DNA from: Clostridium gelidum
Lineage (GTDB): Bacteria; Bacillota; Clostridia; Clostridiales; Clostridiaceae
DNA length: 64,000 nt
Direction: 5' to 3'
NCBI RefSeq assembly: GCF_019977655.1
Contig: NZ_AP024849.1
Location: 2,637,001-2,701,000 of the forward strand
The translations under genes were made by a program, and so were the position numbers. Within the stretch, counting starts at the first letter, position 1. Every line of letters begins with the position of its first letter. This document shows positions 51,179 to 60,346 of this stretch, one piece after another. The notes under the pieces were generated by a model. The model saw only the letters and a list, made by a program, of their open reading frames with translations, ran no database searches and was not told the origin of the DNA.

Positions 51179-53518
51179 ATGTTAAATAAACTTAAAGAAT
51201 TATTTACATCAGATGAATTATTAAAGGGTAATTATGGCATAGAAAGAGAAGGCTTAAGAGTTAATGATAAAGGGGAATTATCATTAAATGATCATCCAAG
51301 TGTATTTGGTGATAAGTCTGATAATAGCTATATAACTACAGATTTTGCAGAAAGTCAGATTGAGGTGATAACTCCACCTTTTAAAAATGTAGAAGAAGCA
51401 TATAATTTCACAAATTCACTTTATGATATTGTGGCAATGGAGATTGGGGAAGAATATCTATGGCCTCAATCTATGCCTAGTATAGTACCAGAGGATAATA
51501 AAATTAAAGTTTCAGAATATGGTGAAAATAATAAAGGTATAGAGGCAAGATTATATAGAGAAAAATTAATAGAAAAATATGGTGGAAAAAAGCAACTTAT
51601 ATGTGGTATACATTATAATTTTTCTTTTGATGATGAGTTAATTAATAAATTATATAATAGTCAACTTGGTAATGAACTTTTAAAAAATACAAAGTATAAA
51701 AATCAAAAATTAGAATATAAGGAATTTAAAGATAGTATTTATTTAAAGATTACAAGAAATTATCTTAGATATAGATGGCTCATTATATATCTTTTAGGGG
51801 CAAGCGGTGTGGTTGACAAAAGCTATATAAAAAAATGTGTACATTCAGCTAAAAGAATTGGCGAAGATGGGTTTTCAAATGAAGGGGCTTTATCTTATAG
51901 GAATAGTGAATGTGGTTATAAAAATAAAGTTGATTTATTTCCAAAATATGATTCTGTGGAAGAATATATTGAAAGTTTAAAAGGTTTTATAACGGATAAA
52001 ATTATAGATAGCCATAAGGAACTGTATAGTTCTATAAGACTTAAACCTATTGATGTTAGTGATTTTATGAATTCCCTTAGTGAAGATGGAATCCAATACT
52101 TAGAATATAGAAGTATTGATATTAATCCTTTTGAAAAAGGCGGAATAGGGTTAAATGATTTGCATTTTCTTCAAATATTCAACTTATTTTTACTTTTGAA
52201 TGAAGAAAGTGATTATGATAAATGGCAAGAGGAAGGCGTAGAAAATCAAAATATAATATCAAAGTTTGGACAAAATGATGTTATGTTAAAGAAAGATGGA
52301 AATCTTATCTCAAAAGAAGAGTGGGGATTAGAAATTTTAGAAAGCATTAAAAGTATTAATAACGAACTTAATCTTGGAAAAGAAGAAGTAATTAATTTAA
52401 TGATTGAAAAAGTTAAGGATCATAAATTAACTTATGCTTATAAAATTGAAAAAAGAGTTAAAGAAGAAGGTTATATTAATACTCATTTAAATATAGCAAA
52501 AAAATATAAAGAAGATGCTTATAATAATAGATTCAAATTAGAAGGTTATGAAAAACTAGAGTTATCAACTCAAATTTTAATGAAAGAAGCTATTAAAAGA
52601 GGTATCAAGGTAGAAGTTTTAGATAAAACTGAAAATTTCATTTCTCTTAAAAAAAATGGTGTAGTAGAATATGTTAAGCAAGCTACTAAAACTTCAAAAG
52701 ACAATTATGTGACTGTTTTGATTATGGAAAATAAGAGTGTTACAAAGAAAGTACTCTTAGGTAGTGATATTAAAGTTCCAGAAGGTATAGAAGTTAATTC
52801 TATAGATGAAGCTCAAAATGTAATAAAACAGTTTGTTAATATACCAATAGTAATTAAGCCAAAATCAACGAACTTTGGAATCGGGATAAGTATATTTAAA
52901 GATGGTGCAAAAGAAGAAAGCATTAAAAAAGCTTTTGAGCTTGCATTCAAACATGATAATACAGTTCTGCTTGAAGAATTTATAAAGGGCAAAGAATATC
53001 GTTTTTTAGTTATAGATGATAAGGTTGTTGGAATACTTCATAGAGTACCAGCTAATGTAAAAGGTGATGGGATAAAATCTATAACAGAACTCGTAGAAGT
53101 AAAAAATCAAGATCCGCTTAGAGGATATCATTACGTAACACCACTTGAAAAAATAAGCTTAGATGAGAATGCGGAATTGTTTTTAAAAGAGCAAAATAAA
53201 GATTTTAATTACATTCCAGAAAAAGATGAAGTGATTTATCTACGAGAAAATTCTAACATAAGCACAGGTGGAGATAGTATAGATTATACTGATTATATTT
53301 CAGAAAAGTTTAAAAATATAGCCGTGAGTGCAGCTAAAGCAGTTAATGCTAGAATTTGTGGTGTTGATATGATGCTTGAAGATTATAGCAGCGAAAATTC
53401 TAATTATGCAATAATTGAACTTAATTTTAATCCTGCTATTCATATTCATTGCTATCCATATAAAGGTGTTGAGAGAAAAATTGGTGTAGAGGTACTTAAG
53501 GTATTAGGATTTATTTAA
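51179..53518 (+). CDS. gshF: Bifunctional glutamate-cysteine ligase/glutathione synthetase
   Basis: 779 aa, about the known size of GshF (GshAB). The N-terminal 480 residues are GshA-like: YGIEREGLRVNDKGELSLND, TDFAESQIEVITPPF, IQYLEYRSIDINPFEKGGIG. The C-terminal 290 residues are an ATP-grasp domain: NIPIVIKPKSTNFGIGISIF, LLEEFIKGKEYRFLVIDDKV, ICGVDMMLEDYSSEN. It makes glutathione from Glu, Cys and Gly in one protein. SD GAGGGAGGCAGG. A glutathione pathway in an anaerobe fits the SOD and oxidative-stress genes. Confidence 0.95.
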   Translation: MLNKLKELFTSDELLKGNYGIEREGLRVNDKGELSLNDHPSVFGDKSDNSYITTDFAESQIEVITPPFKNVEEAYNFTNSLYDIVAMEIGEEYLWPQSMPSIVPEDNKIKVSEYGENNKGIEARLYREKLIEKYGGKKQLICGIHYNFSFDDELINKLYNSQLGNELLKNTKYKNQKLEYKEFKDSIYLKITRNYLRYRWLIIYLLGASGVVDKSYIKKCVHSAKRIGEDGFSNEGALSYRNSECGYKNKVDLFPKYDSVEEYIESLKGFITDKIIDSHKELYSSIRLKPIDVSDFMNSLSEDGIQYLEYRSIDINPFEKGGIGLNDLHFLQIFNLFLLLNEESDYDKWQEEGVENQNIISKFGQNDVMLKKDGNLISKEEWGLEILESIKSINNELNLGKEEVINLMIEKVKDHKLTYAYKIEKRVKEEGYINTHLNIAKKYKEDAYNNRFKLEGYEKLELSTQILMKEAIKRGIKVEVLDKTENFISLKKNGVVEYVKQATKTSKDNYVTVLIMENKSVTKKVLLGSDIKVPEGIEVNSIDEAQNVIKQFVNIPIVIKPKSTNFGIGISIFKDGAKEESIKKAFELAFKHDNTVLLEEFIKGKEYRFLVIDDKVVGILHRVPANVKGDGIKSITELVEVKNQDPLRGYHYVTPLEKISLDENAELFLKEQNKDFNYIPEKDEVIYLRENSNISTGGDSIDYTDYISEKFKNIAVSAAKAVNARICGVDMMLEDYSSENSNYAIIELNFNPAIHIHCYPYKGVERKIGVEVLKVLGFI

Positions 53519-53523
53519 AATAA

Positions 53524-53546
53524 GAGAAGCTCTAAAATAGAGCTCC
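53524..53546. terminator. Terminator between gshF and DUF4489 gene
   Basis: AGCTCTA-AAA-TAGAGCT stem, A-rich and CT-rich flanks; it lies between convergent genes. Confidence 0.6.
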
Positions 53547-53567
53547 CTGTAATATAATTACTTACTA

Positions 53568-54140
53568 TTAAAGAGTTTCAACAGCTAAAGCAGACAATGT
53601 TGCATTAGTTATTGTTAATCCAGCTGTTACAGAAATTAGACTACTTGGTTCAAGTTGAACTGTATAAGTTGTTCCACCAACAGATGGACTACAATCACAG
53701 TATTGGAAAGAAAATGATTCGGATTCTAGGGCACCCGCAAGTTCAGCAAAAGTATAAGTTCCACCTATTGGTTGTGGAGCACCACAATCAATAGTTTTTA
53801 CGATTATAAAATTTAAATTTACTAAAATAGTTGCAGGTAAAACAATTAAAGCAGTAAAGGTTAAAAGAACTTTAGGGTTACACATATTTATAGTATCTAT
53901 AGATACGCTAGCTACAGGTATCGGTCTAGATAATGGTGTTGAAATTATAGGCAAAAGCCCAACTCCGCCAGAACCAACACTTAGTATAGATCTACCAGGT
54001 TCTGGAGAATAATTATGACATCTTCTACTACTAGTATCACTAGTAGTTAAAGTGTTTTCTCTGTCACGTTCATTTTCAGTATTACAGTGATTAGCTAAAA
54101 AAGTTTCAAATCCACGTTCATTTTCACGTCTCATACTCAT
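53568..54140 (-). CDS. DUF4489-type protein, possibly spore or cell-surface associated
   Basis: 190 aa from the ATG complementary to 54138-54140 (GGAGGT SD on the minus strand). The N-terminus is polar and cysteine-containing (RRENERGFETFLANHCNTEN). Residues about 70-190 are the DUF4489 domain: PIPVASVSIDTINMCNPKVL, LTFTALIVLPATILVNLNFI, and GALESESFSFQYCDCSPSVG. The domain occurs in clostridia in single or tandem copies and I suspect a spore-coat or surface role, without direct evidence. Confidence 0.75.
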   Translation of the reverse strand: MSMRRENERGFETFLANHCNTENERDRENTLTTSDTSSRRCHNYSPEPGRSILSVGSGGVGLLPIISTPLSRPIPVASVSIDTINMCNPKVLLTFTALIVLPATILVNLNFIIVKTIDCGAPQPIGGTYTFAELAGALESESFSFQYCDCSPSVGGTTYTVQLEPSSLISVTAGLTITNATLSALAVETL

Positions 54141-54463
54141 AAGATACCTCCATATTATCATAGGTTTATCAAAATTTTCTCCATATAATTACGTTATAAG
54201 AGATTCATTTATAGTATATTGTATGAAGAATATATAAAAATGTGCGGTAAAGCAATTTTAATATTTTGGAATTTCATATGACTAAAACATTGAAATTATA
54301 GTTCTTTGATAAAAGTAATTAATATGGTAAAATTCTAAGGTAAGTATGTATTTTTGAATATACTTATAAAATGTAGGACAGGATATATTATATTGAAAAT
54401 TAATTGTTTAAATAATTATGTAAAAATTATAACTAGTAATTAAAAATATGAGGTGTGACTAAA
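54141..54463. other. Intergenic region, no gene seen
   Basis: It lies between divergent genes. It contains candidate promoters for both, including a TATTATCAT-like box near 54150 on the minus strand, but no ORF, hairpin or known motif that I can support. Confidence 0.4.
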
Positions 54464-55123
54464 ATGCTAAAAAACGATTATATGAAAGAAGTAGAAAATA
54501 CTTTAAGATTATTAACAGAAGAAGTAGATAAAAACATAATAAATGGTCAGATAGAAGAGGCCAAGGAAAGAGTGAATAAAGTACTTAAAGCTGTAGTTGG
54601 GATTGATATAGGAACTGTAGATATTTTTTCATTTAATAGTTTAGATGGACTTATAAGTAAAGAAATGCAATATAATGCTGAGAAATTTATTGTATTTGCA
54701 TGTCTTATGAACCTTCAAGGTAAAATTAGTAGTAAAGAAAATAATGAAAATTTAAAAATTCAATATTATGAAAAATCTTTAGAAGGTTTTTATAAGGCAT
54801 ATAATGAAGATGATGAGACAAATTCTAAATATTTAGATGATGCAGTAGAGGTAGCAGGCGAATTAGTTAATTATGAACTTTCATTGGATTTGGATAAGAA
54901 GATTTTTAAAATTTATGAATTAGCTAATAAATTTGATAAGGCTGAAGATACGTTATTTTACATGCTTAGAAAAACAAATGATGATGGAAGTATGATTTTA
55001 GAAGGAATGAGATTTTACGATAGACTTAAAGAAAGAGAACTTGATGAATTAATACTAGGCAATCTACCTATAGAAGAAATTGAAGATGGAATTTCTGAAC
55101 TTGAAAGAAGATTGGAAATGTAA
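54464..55123 (+). CDS. Conserved hypothetical protein, helical (DUF6483-like)
   Basis: 219 aa from the ATG at 54464 (TGAGGTGTG SD). Starts MLKNDYMKEVENTLRLLTEE, continues with regular amphipathic helices (EKFIVFACLMNLQGKISSKE, FYKAYNEDDETNSKYLDDAV), and resembles TPR-like proteins of Firmicutes annotated as DUF6483. No signal peptide or membrane segment. Convergent with the thrE-like genes and followed by a shared terminator. Confidence 0.6.
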   Translation: MLKNDYMKEVENTLRLLTEEVDKNIINGQIEEAKERVNKVLKAVVGIDIGTVDIFSFNSLDGLISKEMQYNAEKFIVFACLMNLQGKISSKENNENLKIQYYEKSLEGFYKAYNEDDETNSKYLDDAVEVAGELVNYELSLDLDKKIFKIYELANKFDKAEDTLFYMLRKTNDDGSMILEGMRFYDRLKERELDELILGNLPIEEIEDGISELERRLEM

Positions 55124-55127
55124 GAAT

Positions 55128-55190
55128 AGAAAAACAGGCATTTCAAAATGAATGGTTTAACTCAATCATTTTGAAATGCCTCTTTTATTT
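55128..55190. terminator. Bidirectional terminator
   Basis: AGGCATTTCAAAATGA (55136-55151) pairs with TCATTTTGAAATGCCT (55166-55181), with T-runs on both sides. It overlaps the stop of the minus-strand exporter gene. Confidence 0.85.
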
Positions 55191-55634
55191 TGCAAATAGT
55201 TTTTCTTTTACTCTTTTTAAATTTACAACTTGTCTTGTTATTGTAGATACAAATATTATACCTAGGGCTAATACTCCAGCACTAGCCAAGGTATTTAGAC
55301 CAATTTCTAATGCACCACTTACATTCCCTAGTATTGTCTGATACATTGTCTCATACATGCCAGCACCAGGAACTAAGGGTATAAGTGCACAGATTACTAT
55401 AGTGGTAACGGGAGTTTTTAAATATCTTGCACAAATCTCTGAATAGATACTAAATATTATAGAAGATGTAAATAAAGATAAAATAGTACGCATCCCATTG
55501 TTATTTAAGTACAAATAACAAAACCAACTCAAGCCTCCGCCAATAGCTGCAAAAATTAATTTTTTTCCTTTTATATTAAAAATTATTCCAAAACCAAAAG
55601 ATGCAACAAAAGCAACTATAACTTGCTCAACCAT
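55185..55634 (-). CDS. Threonine/serine exporter subunit, YjjB-like (ThrE second half)
   Basis: 149 aa with about five membrane segments (VEQVIVAFVASFGFGIIFNI, KLIFAAIGGGLSWFCYLYL, etc.) and the conserved CALIPLVPGAGMYETMYQ. It is the small partner of the split ThrE family (DUF3815); together with the upstream gene it exports threonine, serine or other metabolites. The gap to the partner gene is 71 bases. Confidence 0.87.
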   Translation of the reverse strand: MVEQVIVAFVASFGFGIIFNIKGKKLIFAAIGGGLSWFCYLYLNNNGMRTILSLFTSSIIFSIYSEICARYLKTPVTTIVICALIPLVPGAGMYETMYQTILGNVSGALEIGLNTLASAGVLALGIIFVSTITRQVVNLKRVKEKLFAK

Positions 55635-55705
55635 TTAAAACCTCCTAAATTATACCAATATACTTATTTTTTAGTAACTACATTATTATTTGTATGTGTC
55701 TTAAA

Positions 55706-56458
55706 TTAGTTATAAATAAATATGCTTAAGATACCACCAGTACCTACAGCAATTGAAACAGCAATCAAAAATGCTTCTGATGCTTTTGTTATTCCAGATA
55801 AAAAATCTCCCGCGATAGTATCCCTAATGGCATTTGTAATAATAAGTCCAGGTACAAGTAACATAATGGAACCTATAATAGTTTTATCTAAGTTAGAGCA
55901 TAAATTTAACTTCAAAAGCATGATAGCTAAAATAGCACATAACCCACCGCAAAATGAATTTACAAAGAATTCGTTTATATTTAATTTTTGAAATATAATC
56001 ATTACTATTTTTATAATAGCACCGATAAGACTTGCAGCAAAAAAGTCTTTGACTGTTCCACCAAACATTATTGAAAAACATCCAGCAGATATAGAAGAAC
56101 AAAGTAAAGTTATTGTAGGTGAATATCTAGGCTCAGTAGATATTTTAATAAGTTCTTTGTTAAAATCACAAAGATCTATTGTTTCAGTTTGAACTCTTCT
56201 AGAAAGATCATTTATAGCATCTATTTTATTTAAATCAACACCACGAGAAGTAATCCTTTTAACAAGGGTTGCAACTTCATCATAATGAGTAATTGTGACC
56301 ATGATTCCTGTGGGTATTACAAAACTATCAGCAGTATGGGCACCATAAGCAATACATATTCTGCTAATAGTTTCCTCAACTCGATAAGTTTCAGCTCCAC
56401 TTTCTAACATGATTTTACCAGCAAGAGTAGAAATTTTAATTAATTTATTTAAATCCAT
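55706..56458 (-). CDS. Threonine/serine exporter subunit, YjjP-like (DUF1212)
   Basis: 250 aa from the ATG complementary to 56456-56458; the SD TTGGAGAAA on the minus strand selects it over a longer 266-aa frame. The N-terminal cytoplasmic part has LAGKIMLESGAETYRVEETI and ADSFVIPTGIMVTI, the DUF1212 signature; the rest holds five membrane segments. It forms a split ThrE pair with the gene at 55185. Confidence 0.88.
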   Translation of the reverse strand: MDLNKLIKISTLAGKIMLESGAETYRVEETISRICIAYGAHTADSFVIPTGIMVTITHYDEVATLVKRITSRGVDLNKIDAINDLSRRVQTETIDLCDFNKELIKISTEPRYSPTITLLCSSISAGCFSIMFGGTVKDFFAASLIGAIIKIVMIIFQKLNINEFFVNSFCGGLCAILAIMLLKLNLCSNLDKTIIGSIMLLVPGLIITNAIRDTIAGDFLSGITKASEAFLIAVSIAVGTGGILSIFIYN

Positions 56459-56834
56459 ATTTTTTTCTCCAAAATTAATATTTTTTGAATGCGCATTATA
56501 TGACAAGTGAATTATAGCATAAAATAAATAAATCTTATAGAACTATATTTCTTTAATATTTATAGTGAAATTATCAAAAATACCCAAGGAGATGTATGAT
56601 TTTTAAGGAAGCTTATTTTAGACACAGAAGTATTTAATGTAAGAATATTAGGTTGAAATTAAAAAAATGCTTATAATACTAAAAAAAATTAAAAAATAGT
56701 TGATTAATTTAGTAAGAAATCTTATAATTTTAATACAAAGTGAAACTTTTTAAGTGGAATTTTATATTCAATTTGAATTTAGTTGAACGTATACTCTTAA
56801 GGGTATAAAAAAATAAGTTGGGGTGGTAAAAAGT
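56459..56834. other. Intergenic region upstream of glyA
   Basis: 376 bases between divergent genes. No tandem glycine-riboswitch core, T-box or ORF is recognisable. A possible promoter for glyA is TTGAAC...TATACT within 56778-56800. The SD of glyA is GGGGTGG. Confidence 0.4.
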
Positions 56835-58070
56835 ATGAATTTTGAAAATATACAAAAAGAAGACAAAGAAATTTATGGTTTAATGGAAAAAGAATTAGAA
56901 AGACAAAGAAAAGGTATAGAATTAATAGCTTCAGAAAATATTGTGAGTCCAGCTGTTATGGAAGCTATGGGTTCTTATTTAACTAATAAATATGCTGAAG
57001 GATATCCAGGGAAAAGATATTATGGTGGATGTCAAGTAGTGGATGAAATAGAGCAAATAGCAATCGATAGAGCTAAAGAACTATTTGGTGCAGAACATGC
57101 AAATGTTCAACCACATTCAGGTTCACAAGCAAACATGGCTGTATACTTTACAGTACTTGAACCAGGTGATACTGTTTTAGGTATGGATTTAAGCCATGGT
57201 GGACATTTAACCCATGGATCACCAGTTAATTTTTCGGGAAAATTATTTAACTTTGTATCTTATGGAGTTGATAAAGAAACTGAAATGATTGATTATGAAA
57301 ATGTAAGAAAAATTGCATTGGAAGCTAAACCTAAGTTAATTGTAGCAGGTGCAAGTGCATATGGAAGAATTCTAGATTTTGCTAAGTTTAAAGAAATAGC
57401 TGATGAAGTAGGAGCATTACTTATGGTAGATATGGCTCATATTGCAGGATTAGTTGCAGCAGGAGTTCATCCATCACCAGTACCATATTCTGATTTTGTA
57501 ACAACAACAACACATAAGACTTTAAGAGGTCCAAGAGGTGGATTAATTCTTTGCAAAGAAAAATATGCTAAAGAATTAAATAAAAATATATTCCCTGGAA
57601 TACAAGGTGGTCCTTTAGAACATATTATAGCTGCAAAAGCTGTATGTTTTAAAGAAGCATTAGATCCTAGCTTTAAAGTATATGGTGAAAATGTAGTTAA
57701 AAACTGCAAAGAGCTTGCAAAGCAATTAATAGCAAAAGGATTTAAAATAGTATCAGACGGAACAGATAATCACGTATTCTTAGTTGACTTACATAACAAG
57801 GATATAACAGGAAAAGAAGCAGAAAATTTATTAGATACAGTAGGAATAACTGTTAATAAAAACACAGTACCAAACGAAACAAGAAGTCCATTTATAACTT
57901 CAGGAATTAGAATTGGTACAGCAGCAATAACTACAAGAGGATTTGCAGTAGAAGATATGGCAGAAATTGCAGCAGTTATAAGTGAAGCAATAGAAACACG
58001 AGAAGGAGATTTATCAGCACTTAAGTCTAGAGTAGAAACTTTATGCGATAAATATCCATTGTATAATTAG
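56835..58070 (+). CDS. glyA: Serine hydroxymethyltransferase
   Basis: 411 aa from the ATG at 56835; the upstream in-frame GTG (56823) overlaps the GGGGTGG SD. Signatures are ELIASENIVSPAVMEAMGSY, YPGKRYYGGC, and the PLP-lysine region TTTTHKTLRGPRGGLILCKE, plus the folate-binding C-terminal domain. It converts serine and tetrahydrofolate to glycine and methylene-THF. Terminator at 58087. Confidence 0.97.
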   Translation: MNFENIQKEDKEIYGLMEKELERQRKGIELIASENIVSPAVMEAMGSYLTNKYAEGYPGKRYYGGCQVVDEIEQIAIDRAKELFGAEHANVQPHSGSQANMAVYFTVLEPGDTVLGMDLSHGGHLTHGSPVNFSGKLFNFVSYGVDKETEMIDYENVRKIALEAKPKLIVAGASAYGRILDFAKFKEIADEVGALLMVDMAHIAGLVAAGVHPSPVPYSDFVTTTTHKTLRGPRGGLILCKEKYAKELNKNIFPGIQGGPLEHIIAAKAVCFKEALDPSFKVYGENVVKNCKELAKQLIAKGFKIVSDGTDNHVFLVDLHNKDITGKEAENLLDTVGITVNKNTVPNETRSPFITSGIRIGTAAITTRGFAVEDMAEIAAVISEAIETREGDLSALKSRVETLCDKYPLYN

Positions 58071-58086
58071 TAATTAAAAACATTTA

Positions 58087-58125
58087 AAGAGGTTTCATTA
58101 AATACGATGAAGCCTCTTCTTCTTA
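58087..58125 (+). terminator. Intrinsic terminator of glyA
   Basis: AAGAGGTTTCAT pairs with ATGAAGCCTCTT (one G-T), followed by CTTCTTATT. Confidence 0.8.
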
Positions 58126-58377
58126 TTATTAAACAAAAATATATATGGTAAGTATATAAAAATAAATTAACTACCAATAAATATATTTGCTGTTATAGAA
58201 AAACGATTACTATTTTAAATTAACTTGAAAATAACTGAAAAATTTAATAAAATATGATATTATAAATATATACAATATATAGGAAATATTAAGAATATGT
58301 ACGCTCAAAAAGAGAGAGCATAATTTAAGGACATAGAAAAATATGCATATAGTTTATATGGAAGATGGGGAAGGTAA

Positions 58378-58893
58378 ATGAAAAAAGCACTTTTAGTCAT
58401 TGATGCGCAAGAAGATTTTATTGGAGAACACCGTAATACAGATAAATTTAATTATGAAGATGTAGATGAACTTGTGAAAAATATCAATGACAAGATTAGA
58501 ATTTATGAGAAAAATATGGATGAGGTTATTTACATTGCTAATGTATTGCCAAATAATTTTCTAAATAAAAAGCTTTTTGGTTATGGAATTGCAGGAAGCA
58601 AAGGAGCTAAATTTGACAAAAGAATTAAAATTGTATCAGAAAATTATTTTGAAAAACAGGTAGGTAATGCTTTTAAAAATAATAATTTGGTGAAGTTTAT
58701 AAAAGATAATGCAATAAGTGAGGTGGAACTTATTGGAGTTGACGGGATTGGATGCGTTTTCAAAACTGCTAAAGGAGCAATTAAAACTGGACTTAAAGTC
58801 ACTATTTTAAGTGATAGTGTAGGCACAGTTAATCCAGAAAAATTTATTAAGAGTACAATTAAGTTAAAAGCTTTTGGTGTAGCTTATATATAA
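58378..58893 (+). CDS. Isochorismatase-like cysteine hydrolase
   Basis: 171 aa. The catalytic triad type D-K-C is suggested by LVIDAQEDFIGEH (Asp at residue 8), the K in EKQVGNAF, and C122 in ELIGVDGIGCVFKTAKGA. This resembles nicotinamidase/PncA-like and isochorismatase family amidohydrolases; typical substrates are amide or ester bonds. Substrate not readable. SD GGGAAGGTAA. Terminator at 58897. Confidence 0.82.
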   Translation: MKKALLVIDAQEDFIGEHRNTDKFNYEDVDELVKNINDKIRIYEKNMDEVIYIANVLPNNFLNKKLFGYGIAGSKGAKFDKRIKIVSENYFEKQVGNAFKNNNLVKFIKDNAISEVELIGVDGIGCVFKTAKGAIKTGLKVTILSDSVGTVNPEKFIKSTIKLKAFGVAYI

Positions 58894-58896
58894 TTT

Positions 58897-58940
58897 AAAG
58901 ACTATTTCAAAATTAAATATATTTTGAAATAGTCTTTTTT
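58897..58940 (+). terminator. Intrinsic terminator
   Basis: AAAGACTATTTCAAAAT pairs with ATTTTGAAATAGTCTTT, then TTT. Confidence 0.9.
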
Positions 58941-59019
58941 CAGCAATCATGGTGAACTTTTGAAGTGTTTTTGAATATTATAGATAAGAAGTAGGAAGGT
59001 TTTTTAGGAGGCTTACAAA

Positions 59020-59265
59020 ATGAATCCTTATCAATTAATTATGACACTTCAACAAAAAATGCAACAAGATCCGAACTTTGCAAATAGGTTTAACAAAGCA
59101 ATAGCTGAATTAAGTAATATACCAGGACTCCAACAACAGGTAATGAGAATAGCTCAAATAAATGATGAAACTCAAAGACAACAAGTAATAGATAAACTCC
59201 CTAAAGATGCTAAACGTGCAGTGAAAGTGTTATTAGAATTATTGAATGAATATAATCTATTATAA
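59020..59265 (+). CDS. Small helical hypothetical protein (81 aa)
   Basis: MNPYQLIMTLQQKMQQDPNF, with TTTTAGGAGGC SD. It is glutamine-rich and helical throughout (NIPGLQQQVMRIAQINDETQ, KDAKRAVKVLLELL). No membrane segment or cysteine. Similar small Gln-rich proteins are common in clostridia; function unknown. Confidence 0.7.
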   Translation: MNPYQLIMTLQQKMQQDPNFANRFNKAIAELSNIPGLQQQVMRIAQINDETQRQQVIDKLPKDAKRAVKVLLELLNEYNLL

Positions 59266-59270
59266 AAAAA

Positions 59271-59301
59271 AGAAACATATTAATAAAAAGATATGTTTTT
59301 T
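59271..59301 (+). terminator. Intrinsic terminator
   Basis: AAACATATT/AATATGTTT-like stem, followed by TTTTTTC. Confidence 0.7.
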
Positions 59302-59322
59302 CACATACTTAGTCTAAATAAA

Positions 59323-59364
59323 AATTTCAATGCACAAAGCACGATTGCTTTGTGCATTGAAATT
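59323..59364. terminator. Hairpin between convergent genes
   Basis: AATTTCAATGCACAAAGC pairs perfectly with GCTTTGTGCATTGAAATT around a 6-nt loop. It serves as terminator of the minus-strand gene at 59376. Confidence 0.8.
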
Positions 59365-59375
59365 GTGCATTAAAT

Positions 59376-59531
59376 CTAGAAGCCTCTCTTTTTAGCTTCT
59401 GCTCCACTTTCATTTACTGCAGGTTTTTCAATTGTTGTATTAATGCTACTTTTAGCATATTGATCTTGAGTTTTTGTACCATTTCTTAAATAATTACTCT
59501 TTGAATAATCTTTTTTATTATTGTTATCCAT
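59376..59531 (-). CDS. Small hydrophilic protein (51 aa)
   Basis: Minus-strand ORF of 51 aa beginning MDNNNKKDYSKSNYLRNGTK and ending SGAEAKKRGF, with AGGAGATGA as SD. Asn/Lys/Ser-rich, no hydrophobic segment. It is followed by the hairpin at 59323-59364. The composition and the ending resemble those of small acid-soluble spore-type proteins, but I cannot assign it. Confidence 0.65.
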   Translation of the reverse strand: MDNNNKKDYSKSNYLRNGTKTQDQYAKSSINTTIEKPAVNESGAEAKKRGF

Positions 59532-59553
59532 AAAAAATCATCTCCTTTTTTTA

Positions 59554-59572
59554 TACACATATAGTATGTGTA
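59554..59572 (-). promoter_or_regulatory. Palindrome upstream of the 51-aa gene
   Basis: TACACATA-TAG-TATGTGTA, 8-bp arms, 23 bases upstream of the start, overlapping the likely core promoter. A possible operator. Confidence 0.4.
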
Positions 59573-59813
59573 AATTAGCAAAAATTAATAATGGTAAAGA
59601 TATCTAAAATAAAAATTAGTCCTGTATATAAATTAGTATTTAGTTTACAGATTATTTTTTATGAATATTAGGAAGATTCAACTGGACAATTTAAATTCTT
59701 AAGGTAAGTTTATGAAAAATATGCTATAATAAGGTGCCTCAAAGGTTGTTATAAAATTAAGGTATATTTGCAAAGTGAATTTTCAGATGATTAAAGAAAG
59801 AAGGAGAGAAAAA

Positions 59814-60257
59814 ATGGATTTTACATTAATGTTACCGCTAATATGCGTATTTGCAGCAGACATACTATTTTTTACTACAATTAAAAGCAATAAATTGGAT
59901 TTTAAGGGAAAAGATCAATATAGATTTATAATTCCAGCAGTAGTGATATTGTTTATAGGATCACTTTTTGTTGGAAAGAATTTCACTTTTGAAAATATTC
60001 TAATTACTATAGGACTTATTATATTTGCGTTACTTGGTAATACATGTGGTGTGGGAGAAAAAGGAATAATTACTGGGTCTTGGTTTACTGCTTGGAGTAA
60101 AGTAGATGATATTTATGTAGAAAATCAAGGAGATAAATGTATTGTTTTTTATTCAAACAAAAATATTAAAAAAAGATTAATATTCAAAAAAGAAGAAGAA
60201 AATGAATTAAAGAAATATATAGAAAACATAAAAAAAGTTAATAATATAAAAAAATAG
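59814..60257 (+). CDS. Membrane protein, DUF5673-like (paralog 1)
   Basis: 147 aa from the ATG at 59814 (AGAAGGAGAG SD); GTG at 59775 is less likely. Three hydrophobic segments, then LLGNTCGVGEKGIITGSWFT and AWSKVDDIYVENQGDKCIVF, the cytoplasmic bPH-like tail of DUF5673 proteins. It is similar in plan and sequence (GNxCGxxEKG, W-x-K) to the next gene. An extended -10 promoter (TATGCTATAAT) lies at about 59728. Confidence 0.7.
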   Translation: MDFTLMLPLICVFAADILFFTTIKSNKLDFKGKDQYRFIIPAVVILFIGSLFVGKNFTFENILITIGLIIFALLGNTCGVGEKGIITGSWFTAWSKVDDIYVENQGDKCIVFYSNKNIKKRLIFKKEEENELKKYIENIKKVNNIKK

Positions 60258-60346
60258 ATTATAATAGTGAAAATACATATAAAGAATTTAAAATATAAAA
60301 AAGACAAACTTATAAGTATATAACTAAGCAGAGAGTAGGAAAGCAA

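Noticed and set aside
56459..56834. Possible glycine riboswitch upstream of glyA
   Set aside because: No tandem aptamer core or terminator hairpin could be recognised in the 376 bases.
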